Assembly (NCBI RefSeq): GCF_040939455.1
Contig: NC_134117.1
Location: 64,564,501-64,628,500, forward strand
Length of the DNA: 64,000 nt
Source of the DNA: Microcebus murinus
Lineage: Eukaryota; Chordata; Mammalia; Primates; Cheirogaleidae
Direction of reading: 5' to 3'
The notes beneath the pieces are model-generated. The model was not told where the DNA came from and searched no databases. It saw only the letters and a list, made by a program, of their open reading frames with translations. Each line of letters starts with the position of its first letter. The stretch's first letter is position 1. This document shows, piece by piece, positions 49,434 to 63,000 of this stretch. A program made the translations under genes and the position numbers.

Positions 49434-49450
49434 TACTCCAATATTTTTTT

Positions 49451-50118
49451 CTTCTTCTTTTATTTCAGCATATCATGGGGGTACAAATGTTTAGGTTATG
49501 TATATTGTCCTTCCCCCTCTCAGAGTCAGAACTTCCAGTGTGTCCATCCCTCAGATGGTGCGGATTGCACTCATTATGTATGTATATGCCCATCCTCTGC
49601 TCCTCCTTCCCATCTGCCCGATGCCCAATAAATGTTATTTCTATATGTCCACTTAGCTGTTGATCAGTGAAACCAATTTGCTGGTGAGTACATGTGGTGC
49701 TTATTTTTCCATTCTTGGAATACTTCACTTAATATAATGGGTTCCAGCTCTATCCAGGAAAATACAAGAGGTGCTATATCACCTTTGTTTCTTATAGCTG
49801 AATAGTATTCCATGGTATACATATACCACATTTTGTTAATCCACTAGTGTATTGATGGGCACTTGGGTTATGTCAACATCTTTGCAATTGTGAATTGTGC
49901 TACGGTAAACAATTGAGTGCAGGTATCTTTTTTATAGAGTGCTTTTGTTATTTTGGGTAGAGTGATAGCTCATGGAAGTTTTGATTTGCATTTCCCTGAT
50001 GATTAGAGACGTTGGACATTTTTTCATATGTTTGTTGGCCATTATTCTGTCTTCTTTTGAAAAGTTTCTGTTCATGTCCTTTGCCCACTTTTTGATAGGG
50101 TTGTTTGATTTTTTCTCG
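49451..50118 (-). mobile_element. 5'-truncated lemur-type L1, antisense
   Basis: A reversed tail ('cttcttctttta'), the lemur-type 3' UTR end ('tttcagcatatcatgggggtacaaatg'), and ORF2 C-terminal DNA follow. The - strand frame 50126-49932 reads '[19 protein letters not shown]…' and '…[17 protein letters not shown]'. Flanks share 'tactccaat' plus T-run (49434-49450 and 50119-50133), a target-site duplication of about 14-15 bp. Confidence 0.9.
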
Positions 50119-50164
50119 TACTCCAATTTTTTTGATTAATTTTAATATAGTATATCTCTCTATC

Positions 50165-50640
50165 TCTTCACTTTTTTTTTGACAAGAACCTCCATAGCAT
50201 CTTTATTCATGATACCCCAAATTTAATAATAATTCAAATGTCCATTAACAGAATGGATAAATAAATTATGGTAAGTTTATACAATGGAATACTATCAATG
50301 AAAACGAACGAATTACGACTACACACAATAATGGATAAATCTCAGAAAAGCAACGTGGAAGGAAAGGAATCAGACACAAAATGTATGTAGACTATATAAT
50401 CCCAGAACACTAATCAGTAGTTATCTTTGGGGAGAAAGGAAGTGGTGGTAATTGATTGGAAAACAGCACAAGGAATGCTTCTGGGCAGTTGGTGATGGTC
50501 TACTTCAATAGCTGTGTGATGGTTATATGTTTCTATTGTGGTAAATCATTGAGCTGTCACGTGTGATTGTGCTTATACTCTTGTATATGTTTTGCATCTG
50601 TTAAAATTTTAATTATAGTGCTTAGAAATACATTTCTAAG
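50165..50640 (+). repeat. old L1 3' end, sense
   Basis: 'catctttattcatgataccccaaatttaataataattcaaatgtcc', 'acaatggaatactatcaatgaaaacgaacg' and '…ttgagctgtcacgtgtgattgtgc…' are the + strand of an L1M-type ORF2 end and 3' UTR, opposite in orientation to its neighbours. Confidence 0.8.
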
Positions 50641-50769
50641 TAGAAAAGACATGAATAAATCAGAATAATGACTTATATGTAAAATGGTATACCATTGGAA
50701 GGTAGACTGTAATTAGGTAATATGTATACTATAAACTCTAGGGCAACTAATAAATTAATAAAATACTGG

Positions 50770-51850
50770 TTACCTTTGTATCCCTTCACTTTTAACCTAT
50801 GAGTGTTTATATTTAAATTGGGTTTCTTATAAACAACATAGAATTGGTTCTTGTTTTTTCAATCCATTCTATTTCTTTAATTAGTGTAGTTATATCATTC
50901 ACATTTAAAGTGGTTATTGATATAGTTTGATTAATTTTATACCATATTTATAACTGTTTTCTGTTCATTGCACTTGTTTCTTTTTCTTTTTTCACCTTAT
51001 TTTTGTGCATTCTCTAGTTTAAATTTATTATTTTACATGATCAAATTTTATTTACTCTCAGCATATCAGTTATACTTCTTTTTAAAAAATTAGTGGTTGT
51101 GATAAAGTTTTTAATATGCATTTATAGTTACTATAAGACCATCTTCAACCAACATTATACCATTTCACATGTGGTACAGTTGCCTTATAGCAGAGTTATG
51201 AATTCCCAATTCCTTTCTCTAGCCCTATGATACTTCTGTCATTCATTTCACTTATCCATATACTATACTCAATATATTGTTGGGTGAATTACTATGTCTA
51301 CATTAAACAGTTTTCTTTTAGACCAATTATGAATAATGAAATAAAATGTTTTATTTAACTTTATTCCTTTTCTAGTGTTCTTAATCTCTTTTTATAGACG
51401 TAAGTTTCTGACATATTATTTTCCTTCTCCCTAAAGAAGTTCATTTAATATTTTTTCAGTGCAGGTCTTCTGTCAATAAATTCCATCAGGTTTTGTTTGT
51501 CTCAGGATGTATTTATTTAGTCTTCAGTTTTGAATAATAATTTTACTGAGTATAGAATTCCAAGTTTTTTTCTTTCAACACATTAAATATTTTATTTCAT
51601 TCTATTCTTGTTAGCATACTTTCTGATTTTAAGTACACTGTAATTCTTAATTTTGCTCCTCTATAAGTAAGGTATTTTTATCCCTCTACCTTCTTTTAAA
51701 ATTGTTGCTTTGTCTTTAGTTTTCTGCAGTTTAAATATAATATGCCTAGGTCTAGATATTTTGTTATTTATCTCACTTTGTGTTCTCTGAGTTTCCTGGA
51801 TCTGTAGTTTGGATTCCATCATTAATTTTGACAAATTGGAAGTATGAAAA
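50770..51850 (-). repeat. old L1/HAL1 5' half (ORF1 side), antisense
   Basis: '…gggtttcttataaacaacatagaattgg…', '…gcaggtcttctgtcaataaattcc…', '…gagtatagaattccaagtttttttctttcaacac…' and '…gttctctgagtttcctggatctgtag…' are reversed old L1 DNA in 5' direction. It probably completes the element seen at 45830-46620 and 48511-49433. Confidence 0.65.
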
Positions 51851-53480
51851 TAAGTTCCAAGCTCTTTACAAATCAGAGCTGAAAACCATAAGTCTTCAGT
51901 CAAAGATATTTTAATGAGTCATTGTTACAGATTTAGTCTAGCAGTCAGAAAAATAAAGCATCAATGTGTTAAGTAATCAAAATAATGCCTCTGAAATTCA
52001 TCTAGGGTGCCACAAAGATATGACAGGAGCATGCAGGAAGAATGTTCTCCAAGGGCTGATGGAGTTTTACCATCACCACACTTACACTGGACGCTAAAAG
52101 ACTCTCCTGACATCATTTGAGATATTCTCCTAGTTGTGGGTTTCACCACTGTCTTCAGACTTTTTTCTGGCTTGAAATCTGGTCCTATTAGATGTATTTT
52201 TCAGCTATTGAAAATGGTTACACAGTGTCAAGTACCTGAAGCAGATTTGGATTCTGACATTTATCTTTTCTAACACTCATATGCATCACCATCTATCCCT
52301 TGAATAAATAGAAAATCCAAACTTCACATTAGAGAGAAAGGGGTGTTAGGTTTTGAATGGACTCTGAGTCACTTTGACATTTGGGTAAAGGTGCATTATA
52401 TGTTAATTAATGGTCCAACTTAACACCCAGGCCCTCTTTGAAAGTCTAGATCTCCTCTCATGCATATCTTTAACATAAGATTATACAATGAAGCTTCCAT
52501 CCAATTATTCTTCTGTTTTATTGGATTAGGACTGTCCCTGTCTTAAATGACTCCTCCTCTTATAATTGTCACCTAGACACTGCAAAGATTCTTAAGCATG
52601 TCTGCATCATCAAGAAGGGACTCATTTTCCCCCCTCGTCTGCTGCTGCTGTTATTTACACAATGAAAACAAATATCTCTTACCACAGGCATTTCCTCTCT
52701 CCAATTTCTATTTCTCAGACACATTTGAGCAAGGAGGATAGTTCTCTGAAGCACTGCTAAGTTTCAGGTATAGGAAGTGAGTCCTCATAACAATCTTTCC
52801 AGGATGCATTTTTTTTTGAAAATTGATGATTCATCTTCCTCTACTTATGAGCCTTATTCCAAGAGTGAGGTCATTGTTTCTGGGGAGGGATATAATGACC
52901 CAATCACCTTGGGTAAAATAATTTTATGACGGGGGCAAAGCTGGCAGCAGAGGTCATGAGACTTCAGTCTTGTAAGTAGAGATTCCTTTAGGATGTCAGC
53001 GCCTAATTGTGTCAGTAATGGCACATGCTATACATTAAGCTGTTTGCCCTCTCATTTCTTTCTAACTTATAATATGTTACCAGGAGCAATCTCATCGCAG
53101 CAATAAATTTAAATGTTCAAACAGACTACACTTGGGAGAATGATTCATAAAGCTGCTTCTGTTTGACTTCATGAACTACATACTTAACCTGTAAGTGATG
53201 GGGAGTATGCATTTAATTATAACTTGCCTGGCGGGTGTCACTAATTAAGAATCTGGATGGGTCCTCAGTGCAGACTGGAGATTTCTATAAGAGAAGATAA
53301 ATTTCACTCCGAAAGAGTCCTCCTCTTGGTTTCATTAAAAAAAAAAGAAAGAAAAGGAATGGTAAAAAAGGAAGAAATAAAAAACCCCATATTTAGTACA
53401 TGCAACCCAAGTTCTATGTATTTTAATACCATTTTCATTTAAATTAACTTCACGCATCACAACAATATTCTGTTATGTAT
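51851..53480. other. unique DNA, possible conserved non-coding element near 52930-53250
   Basis: No repeat or gene recognised. The 3' part contains 'gcctaattgtgtcagtaatgg', 'ttaattataacttgcc' and 'tcactaattaagaatc', homeodomain-like cores in otherwise balanced DNA. An enhancer role is only a guess. Confidence 0.3.
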
Positions 53481-53490
53481 TATTTTTCCC

Positions 53491-53828
<338 letters not shown>

Positions 53829-54209
53829 TATTTTTCCCATATTTTAGACATAAAAATAAAACAAAAGATGAGACAAAAGAGAATGTAGTAAATATATATA
53901 TCAATTACAAGACCAACATAATTATCAGGCTTGCTAGAATAAATATATATAGGACATTACAGAGAGAAGAATTAGGAAAACGTTGTGTTCAAACACATGT
54001 AGAGCATCTGCAAACATTACTATGTTTTAGGCCACAAAGCAGTTCACACGTATGCCCCATCTTCAGTCTCAGTAGGTACATTACTTCCCATTTCATAAAA
54101 GAACCACCATAAGAACTTCCACATGTTTCCACCTCCACTTCTATACATCCACAGGGGTCTGTGCTCATAGAATCAGGTTTTATCCTTGTTATTTAATATC
54201 ATCAATGAT

Positions 54210-55200
54210 CTTTCACAGTCTTCCTAAAGCTCAGCCTCTCTACTTCCACGTTCGACGCCATTCTTTGCCTATTTTCTTCTCTCTTCAGTACCTCAATTAA
54301 TTCTACTCTTCATTTTTCATCATCATACACATGTGCTATTGTTTTCTCATATCAAGAAAGCAAAACACTTTCCTGGGCACCTATCTCAGCGTTAGCTACT
54401 GTCCTACTTTGTCTCCTCTCCTTTTAGAACAAAACTCCTGGGAAGAGTCATCTGCTTGTGTTATCTTCAATTCTTCTCCCTTTCTCTCTAACATCTACTC
54501 TGGTTGGGCTTTCATACCCTGTCCCTCTGGTCCCCCAAAACTCTTGCAGTCCAGTTATCAGTGACTTCCACTTTGTTAACACTACACTCAGCTGTATCAG
54601 TCTTCATCTCACTTGGCTGATTAGCAGCATTTGACACTAATGTTAACGACTTTCTTTGCTCTCAAGCACTTCTTTTACTTGGCTTCGGGTATTTCACCTC
54701 CCTCCCCAAGCTGCCTTTCTTGTGTCCTGGCTCATCCATATATTTTAAGAGGTGATTTCATCTATTATCATGGCTTTACATATCATCTTTATGGTGATAA
54801 TTCCGAAGTTTCTGTCTCCATCTCAAAGTGCTCCTCTGAACATGAGATTCCTACATCCCGTTAACTATACAACATAATCACTTGGCTATTAGATATCTAA
54901 CGGACGTCTCAAATTTAATAGATACACAAGGACGTTCTAGTCTTCCTTCAAAACCCGCTCTCTTTTATCCCACATCATCTCACACACTGGCAATATGATC
55001 CTTCTGCTTGCTCAGGAAAACATAACTTTGGATTTATCCTTAATCCTTTACTTCAGAACTTAAAATTAATTTATTCACATATCTTATGGGCCTTATATAC
55101 AAACATAATTCCTAAATGTTCTCTCCAATTATCCCTTCTGAGTGATCTCTTTTTGGCCAGAACCCTAGCCAATATCACTTTATACATTTATGCAATAAAA
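54210..55200 (+). pseudogene. L2 LINE ORF2 (reverse transcriptase) relic
   Basis: Reading +, 'CVIFNSSPFLSNIYSGW'-like text (near 54460) is followed by a segment near 54755-54830 translating 'YYHGFTYHLYGDNSEVSVSIS'. This is the L2/CR1 RT catalytic box region, where the family has a YADD-type centre; here it reads YGDN, so one catalytic Asp is lost. Further on, '…agatatctaacggacgtctcaaatttaat…' and '…cttgctcaggaaaacataactttggatttatcc' continue L2 ORF2 in order. No long frame remains. This region is older than the Alu and L1 copies. Confidence 0.75.
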
Positions 55201-55910
55201 TTCACAATTCTGAATATTCAGGGGGCATGGGGAAAACATGTAAAATTTGAGAATATTTAGAATTTAATAAAATTTAGAAAACTTCAAATCTTGATTTATC
55301 TTATATAGAGAACTTTCTTATATTAAACTCATCAATAGCTATATAGTCCTCTGTAAAACATAAATACGCTTTTACACTTTCCCCAACATTCTGCAGTTCT
55401 TCCTACACTTTATTCTTTGGTATTTCTCATTGACTTGGAATTTCATCTAACACTTTGAGGGATTTGATAATTTCTCAGGCTTTTCTTGCACACTCATCTT
55501 GCAATAGCCAGTTGTCTACATGCTTCTCTGTAACAAAAAGTAATACTGCTTCTTCTACTAGTGAATGATTTTCTTTCTTATTTGCTGTAAAGCCCTTGCT
55601 TGCTGCTTTCAAGCAAGAAAGTATGAAATTGTTGTCAGTCTTCCAATGATGAATATTTGCTCTAACAATATCCGATTTATGCCTATGCCTTTCTGAGTAT
55701 ATGACATATTTTCATTTTGACATAAAATCATATTAGTCCTTTTAGAAGACACTTTAAATACCAGTTTAACTTTACATGTGTACCATTAACAATGCACATA
55801 GTTAAACTGATAATGATGATATTACGGAGGGCTATGTCCAAACTGAGCATAAGCTGGCAATGACAGCACAGCATGGCTGTTTCCTGGCTAAGAGCAATTC
55901 TGAGACTCAT
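55201..55910. other. no recognisable feature
   Basis: AT-rich unique DNA without a supportable repeat or gene. Confidence 0.35.
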
Positions 55911-55927
55911 TAAAATTTCAGAAACTT

Positions 55928-56118
55928 ACACATAGGTACTACAGTAATAGGGTATTGGGCAGGGGGGCGGGGGGGCGGGTATATATATACATAATGAGTG
56001 AGATGTGCACCATCTGGGGGATGGTCATGCTGGAAACTCAGACTTGTGGGGGGAGGGGGGAAAAGGGCATTTATTGAAACCTTAAAATCTGTACCCCCAT
56101 AATATGCTGAAAAAAAAA
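55928..56118 (+). mobile_element. 191-bp 5'-truncated lemur-type L1 3' UTR stub
   Basis: Only the last part of the L1 3' UTR is present: a G-rich tract, '…gagtgagatgtgcaccatctgggggatggtcatgctgg…', and '…ctgtacccccataatatgctgaaaaaaaa'. An 11-bp duplication 'ttcagaaactt' flanks it (55917-55927 and 56119-56129). The G tract at 55957-55979 fits the G3+ four-run quadruplex pattern. Confidence 0.92.
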
Positions 56119-56129
56119 TTCAGAAACTT

Positions 56130-58714
56130 TAATATGCAGAAAACATTTTAATCTTACACTCCAAGAAATATGGTACTTCTTTTTTTTAATTTCTTTTCTG
56201 CTTATTTTAAAGACAAAAATAAATTTTACTATTGTTTGATCACCATTAATTCCCACATCTTTTCTAGTGCTCAATTCTTATATCTTGTTATTGAAGTAAA
56301 ATCTATATGGTATTGTATGCAGAATGTATAAAAATATATTTATAGTTCCTCCATATTTAGATAATAGGTGTTTTGAATATGTAATTCTGGATGTTTAAAT
56401 TTCATTGAAATATATCTCTGTTTGAATTCTTTTAAAATTTCTATCATTTTGCACTCTAAGTAGCATGATCATATAATTTATCTTGTATAATAGAGCACTT
56501 TAGGGATAAAGGGAGTATAAATAATTAAAATTATTTAGCTTCTTGAAATGTGCATTTATTAAATGGAAAACTGGTATTTACTATTTTGGTGGAAATATAT
56601 AATATTTCTGTTCAAAAATTATCCTTTAGGCATAAAATTCTTTATACTTTAAAGCAACATTATAAAAAACTGTTTTATATTGGTTAAATGAAAACTAAAA
56701 GTAACAGGCAGAACTATTTTATTAATGCATATCAAATATTTTCTTTTATTTATTACCTGTATCTCTCTAACATCATGTTAATGATATTTTCTGAAAAAAA
56801 ATTTAGTATGCCTATTATTAAATTTTAAATAAAAATTTTTGAAATCTTCTTTAAAGCTTTATTTTGTTATTAATAAATATAAAATTGTAGGCACCTTTAA
56901 AGTCTCTTTATAATATTTTAGAATTGAGAAACACTCTATATAGATGCTGAGAAATCTTGTAAGTTCAAATATAATTTTATTAAATGAAAAATATTCTCAA
57001 TTTTAGTTATTTTCTTATCTGAATGTAAAATATTTCCCAAAGTATTTTTGAAATGCATTTACCTTTTGCATCCATTCTGAGTTGGATTCTTCAACAATTT
57101 CAATAAATGTGGTGTTGATATGAATTATTATCTGAATATTTTATCAAATATAAATGCATGCAGAATTGTAGCATTTCTCAATTCATTCCAATCCAATACA
57201 GAATAAAAATTAATCCCATTATAAAATAGTAGTGCCATATAAAATTCCTCCTCAAATTTGAATTAATCCAATATGTAATGACAGAACTTCAAAATCTTAT
57301 ATACTGCTTGAGCTTTCATTGCTTAATGTGTTCATTTCCTCCTGAGCATTTTGTGGTAGGGGGATAAACTTTTAGTTTGCAATCTTTATTTCCAATGATT
57401 ATATTTTATATTTTCCAAATAAACATTTCCAACAAATTTAAAAGAAATTGTTACCAGAGTATAGAGGACTCACACACAAAAACAACAATTTAATATTATA
57501 CCATTTTAAGAAACTTAGGTTGACTTACAAAGTGGATATTTAAAACTTCAAAGAATTCTAACATCCTGGGGATAATGGGCAGCAAAGACAGAAATCATGT
57601 ACTGCTATGTTGATGTAGGTTTGTATATTCATAATTTGCACCATCCTTAAAGTTTTTCTCTTATACTAAGTGTGTATATATAAAATATATGTAAATTTCC
57701 ACAATTATAACTTCTATTTGGATTGGTACAAATGTGAAGCTTGTATGGACGTAGTTATTAATTATATGTATGCCATAGCCAATTCTAATTATGTTTTTGC
57801 TCCAAAGGTTTCAAAATTAGGTATGATCTTGTTTGTACCATAATATTGTGCTCCTCCAAAATTTATATTTATTTCATCAACACAAACCAATCACCTTGTC
57901 ATCAATGTGGGACTTCTTAACCTGCATTGACAACATAAACAATAATGTCAGGTGTTTCATATTCAACAGAATAAAATTCCTATCTTTCCTTTGATACCAT
58001 GTACTGAATGAAAAATCAAGCCATCATACAATTAACTAATTTTCTATTTGAAGCAACTGCTGACAATGCCTTAAAACTTGCACCATTATTGCCAAATTCT
58101 GTTAATACAATTCTGTTAATACAACCAACTCCCGAGAACCATCCCTGATTGTGGACATCTTACTAGTAATTCACCGTTTAGGGAATGTCCTTTGCACTCT
58201 TTAATCAAACAGCACTGGAGATAATCTATTTATTAATTGACTAGCTCTAGGATGTGGGTAGAAGAGACAAGATGAAGGAGTGTTCCAGCAGTCTATTAAC
58301 CAGCTCATTTTTACCCTAGTGATGTTGGAGGACATCCTTGTCTTAAGTTGATTCTGGCAGGAATTCATGAGATATTTTGTTATTAAATATGTTATTAGCT
58401 ATTGGCATGAATTCTATCTATTTTATCATTTTAAGGAAATACTCCTCTTCCTGTTTCACTGATTTTTTCTCTTCACATGGACATTGATTTTTATTAAAAT
58501 TGTATCAGAATATGTGGATATGACACAATATATTTTTTTGGCTCTTGTGCCAAATAGATTGTAAAAATGTGTTTTTGATTATTCCCCTCCTGGTATGGAC
58601 TCTTGTTTACAATGTAACTTTGTAGAGTGCAGGGAAGATAATCTTTGACTAGCCTAGAGCCAAGCAATCTCTAAACATGTACCAAGGAGAAAATATAATT
58701 TCTCCTCAACCCTA
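56130..58714. other. very AT-rich DNA, no gene
   Basis: Long AT-rich stretch without a recognised repeat family. A 14-bp tandem duplication 'attctgttaataca' lies at 58096-58123. Nothing else could be supported. Confidence 0.4.
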
Positions 58715-59160
58715 ACAAGTCTGTAGTTGGGACAGACCCCTGTAACAAAAGACAGAGTAACAAAAGAAAAACAAGCATATTTACTAACAGGTACAACGCA
58801 CATCACATGGGGGAAAGCTCAATGCAGGTAACTCGAAACAGTAGCTAAGAAGCTTGGCTTATGTAGCACCTTCAACAAAACAATAAATTTGTGGAGAGAT
58901 GATAGGAAAGCAGTTTGGGGCTTTGAAAAGCAAGAAACTGTGGAAGGTAAACATAAGGAAAGACACTAACGGAGTACGGTTTGTTTGTAGATTCCTCTGC
59001 TGCTATCTCTAAGCTGATGAGTCATCTCCAGTACAGGAAGATTTATATCTTGTCTTTAGGCAGAAAAGGGAGAAGATAAGAGTGTTTTCTCCATTTGCTG
59101 CTTCTTAATTGCCTTTAGGTCAAAAGTAATTTTTATGTCAATAAGTCATATTTTAGGATG
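58715..59160 (-). mobile_element. probable ERVL-class LTR, antisense
   Basis: '…aaaagacagagtaacaaaagaaaaacaagcatatttactaac…', '…gctgatgagtcatctccagtacaggaagatttatatc…' and '…aagtcatattttaggatgacatattctgg' share layout with 41870-42510. I call it an old LTR of the same broad class without naming the family. Confidence 0.4.
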
Positions 59161-59672
59161 ACATATTCTGGTTTTCCTTCCTATGCAAAAATGCTTCAGC
59201 AAGTTCAGCAGTGCTGCCTACTCTACTGTTCATAGACCTGTTGACAACTGAGCAATAATAAATGTGTATTATTTTTAAAAACAAAGTTTTGGAGTGGATT
59301 CCTAGACAGTAAAAGCTAAATAATACAGAAAAAAGACTGTATATCAGTATACATATGTGAATAGATGTATGTTGCACAAAAAGTTGTCTAAACATGTATG
59401 CAGCAAATTGATGTCAGCAGTTACCCCAGGAAAATATATGGATGTTTTAAATTTGTATGTAGTCAAGTCTCTTATTATCTTCAGGTGTTATGTGTTTTTG
59501 AGACCAGGGTTATATATTAAGTAGCTTTAGCCTATTCAACTCATAATTGTGATAAATTATATTAATACAATAGCCAACGTCAAACCACATGTACATTCTC
59601 TGAATAAATTATATTTATCATTATTCCTTAAATAAAATGGTGGATAATATTTGCTATGTTATGTTATCCCCT
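59161..59672. other. no recognisable feature
   Basis: AT-rich unique DNA up to the 3' end of the large antisense L1. Confidence 0.4.
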
Positions 59673-60012
59673 TATTTATTTCAAAGTATTATGGGAGTAC
59701 AAGTGTTTTTGATTACAAGGATCACTTTTGTAATGCTTGAGTAAGGATTCTAAGTGTGCCAGTCAGATAGTGTTCATTGTACCTGTTCGATAGGTTTTCC
59801 CTCATTCCTTCCTACCTCCTCCCCACTGGTTGATTTCCATTGAGTTATACTTCCTTCTATGCACATGTGTGCTTATTGGTTAGTTTGAATTTAATAGCGA
59901 GTACAAGTGGTGTATGATTTTCCATTCTTTAGTTACTTCTCCAGTTATATCCATATTGTTGCAAAAGGCATTAAGCCATCCTTCCTCATGGCTGAATAGT
60001 ATTTATTTTACA

Positions 60013-60013
<1 letters not shown>

Positions 60014-60066
<53 letters not shown>
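60014..60066. repeat. (AT)n microsatellite inside L1 ORF2 end
   Basis: About 26 AT units replace the 'ggtatacatataccac' segment that other L1 copies have at this place (compare 46983-46998 and 49814-49829), so the repeat grew from an internal TATACATATA seed. Confidence 0.95.
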
Positions 60067-60069
<3 letters not shown>

Positions 60070-63000
60070 ATTTTATTAATCCACTCATGAGTTAATGGGC
60101 ATTTGGTTGATTCCACATCCGTGCAATTGTGAATTGTGCCATAATAAACATTCAAGTGCAGGTGTCTTTTTGATAAAATGACTTATTTTCCATTGGGTAA
60201 ATACCCATTAGTGAGATTGCTGGATCAAATGAAAGATTTACTTTTAGTTTTTGAAGAGTTTCCGTACTAGTTTCCATAGAGGTTGCACTAATTTGCAGTC
60301 CCACAAACAGTATATAAGCACTCCTTTTTTCTCTATGTCCATGCCAGCATCTACTGTACTTGGACTTTTTAATAAAAGCCATTCTAACTTGGATATGGTG
60401 ATATTGCATTGTGTTTTAATTTATATTTCCCTGATAATTAGTGACATTGAGCATTTTTTTACGTAGTTATTGGCCATTTCTCTATCATCTTTTGAAAAAC
60501 TTCTGTTCATGTCGTTTGCCCAATTTTTAGTGGGATTGTTTGATTTTTCTTGCTGATTTGCATGAGTTCTTTGTAGATTCTTGTTGTTAGCCCTTTATCA
60601 GATGCATAGCTTATGAATATTTTCTCCCATTCTGTAGGTTTTCTATTAGCTCTGTTGATTGTTACCTTGGCTATGTAGAAGCTTTTTAATTTAATCAGAT
60701 TCCATTTATTTATTTTTGTTGTTGCTGTGATTTCCACTGGGGTCTTCTTCATAAATTCTTTGCCTAGGCCTATATCAAGAAGTTTTTCTAACATGTTATT
60801 ATAGAGTTCTTATGCTTTCATGCTTTACATTTAAGTTTTTATCTGCCTCAAATTAATTTTTTTGAGTGGTGAGAGATAAGGAACCAATTTCATTCTTTTG
60901 CGTGTGGCTATCAAGTTGTCCCAGTATCATTTATTGAATAGGGGTTCTTTTCCCCAGAGCATATTGTTGTCTGCTTTGTGAAAGATCAGTTGGCTATAGG
61001 TGAATGGCTTTATGTCTGGGTTTTCTGTTCTGTTACATTGGTCTATGTCTCTATTTTTGTGCCAATTCCATGCTCTTTTGGTATTATGGCCCTGTAGTAT
61101 AAAATCTGGTGATGTGATACCTCTGAATTTATTTATTTTCTTCTGCTGGGTTTGTGATTGGTTTGCTCTTCCTTTTCTAGCTCCTTGAGACATGTCATTA
61201 GATTGTTGATTTGTGGTATTTCTCTCTTCCTGATATAGACATTTAAGGCTGTGAATTTTCCCCTTAGTACTGATTTTGCTGCATTCCATAGATTTTGATA
61301 GCTTGTGTCCCCTTTGCCATTCAGTCTGAGGAATCTTTTGATGTTCATGTTAATTTCATTTTTTGATCCAATAATCATTCAGTGGCAGGTTGTTGGATAT
61401 CCAAGACTTTGTGTATAGTTGAGTGTTTCTCTGGGAGTTGATTTCTAGTTTTAGTCCAGTGTGGTCTGAGAAGATGCATGGTATGATTTCTAATTTTTTT
61501 GAATTTGTTGAGTCATGTTTTGTGGCCTAAAACATGACCAATCTTGGAGAATGTTCCCTGTGCTGATGAGAAGAATGCATATTCAGTAGTTTTTGGGTAA
61601 AATATTCTGTAAATGTCTGTTAGGCCCATTTGTTCTAGAGTCCCATTTAAGTCCAGAGTTTCTTAATTTATTTTCTGCTTGGATGATCTGTCCAGATCTC
61701 TCGAAGTTTCTGGGAATTATGATGCTGCTGTTTATGTCTTTGCTTAGATCTAGTAGGGTTTGCTTTATGAATATGGGCGTTCTTGTGTTAGGTGAACAAA
61801 TATTTAAGATTATTTAGTTGAATATGCTAGGATTGGTATGTTGAATTGCTCCCTTTCCCATTATATAATGACCATCTTTGTATTTCTATACTATTTTTTA
61901 TTTAAAGTCAATTTTATATGTTATGAGAATGGCTACACCTCCTTTCTTTTGATTTCCATCTGCATGGAATATTTTTTCCATCCATTCACCTTGAGTCTAT
62001 ATGAATTCTCGTGGGTTAGATGTGTTTCCCGGAGAGAGGAGATACTTAGCTTGCATTTTTTAATCCATTCAGCCAGCCTATGTCTCTTGAGTAGGAAATT
62101 TAAACCATTCACATTGATTGATAAAATTTATAGGTGGGATGCTATTCTGTTCATCCTGTTGGGCATACTTTATTGGTTTGTTTACCTCTTATACTATTGC
62201 TTTATATGAGCTCTGAGCCTTAGCTTTTGGGTGGTTATACACTGATGGGAGACTCTTGTGCTGTTTTATGTATAATTAAGATCTGAGTATTTCCTGCAGG
62301 GCAGCTCTGGTCTTGACAAATTCTGTCAATGTTTGCTTGTCTGGAAAATCTTTATTTCTCCTTCATGTATGAAACTTAGTTTTGCAGGATACAAAATTCT
62401 AGGCTGGTAGTTGTTCTGTTTAAGAAGACTGAAGATGAGGTCTTCAATCCTAATCTCTTCTGGCTTGTAAATTGTCAGTTGATAAGTCTGCAGTTAGCCT
62501 GGTGGGTTTTCCTTTATAAGTTACTTAATATTTTCACCTTATAGCTTACAGGAGTTCCTTTTTCATGTTGACTTTGGCTAGTCTAATGACTATGTGTCTT
62601 AGAGATTTTCTTTTTGCAATCAATCTCCCAGGTGTTCACTGACCTTCTTGTACCTGGATGTATAAATCTCTAGCAAGACCAGGGAAGTTTTCCTCAATTA
62701 TTCCCTCAAATATATTTTTCAGCCCGTGTGCATTTTATTCCTCACCCTCATGGATGCCTATGATTCTTATATTTGGCCATTTTTACATAATCCCATGTAT
62801 TTCTTATAGACTTTGTTCATTCCTCTTAATTCTCTGTTCTTTATTTTTGACTGATCGAATTAATTCGAAAGAGTTGTCTTCAAGCTCTGAGATTCTGTCT
62901 TCTGCCTGGTCTAGTCTATTCTTAAAACTTTCCACCACATTTTTTTAATTCCTTAAATGTATTTTTCATTTTCAGAAGTTACATTTGTTTTTTTCTTAAT

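Noticed and set aside
58096..58123. 14-bp tandem duplication 'attctgttaataca'
   Set aside because: Real, but such short duplications are common replication slips; not interesting alone.
61838..62209. 123-codon hydrophobic + frame resembling a membrane protein
   Set aside because: It is the antisense strand of L1 ORF2; the hydrophobicity comes from reading A-rich sense codons in reverse. Likewise 62658-62948.
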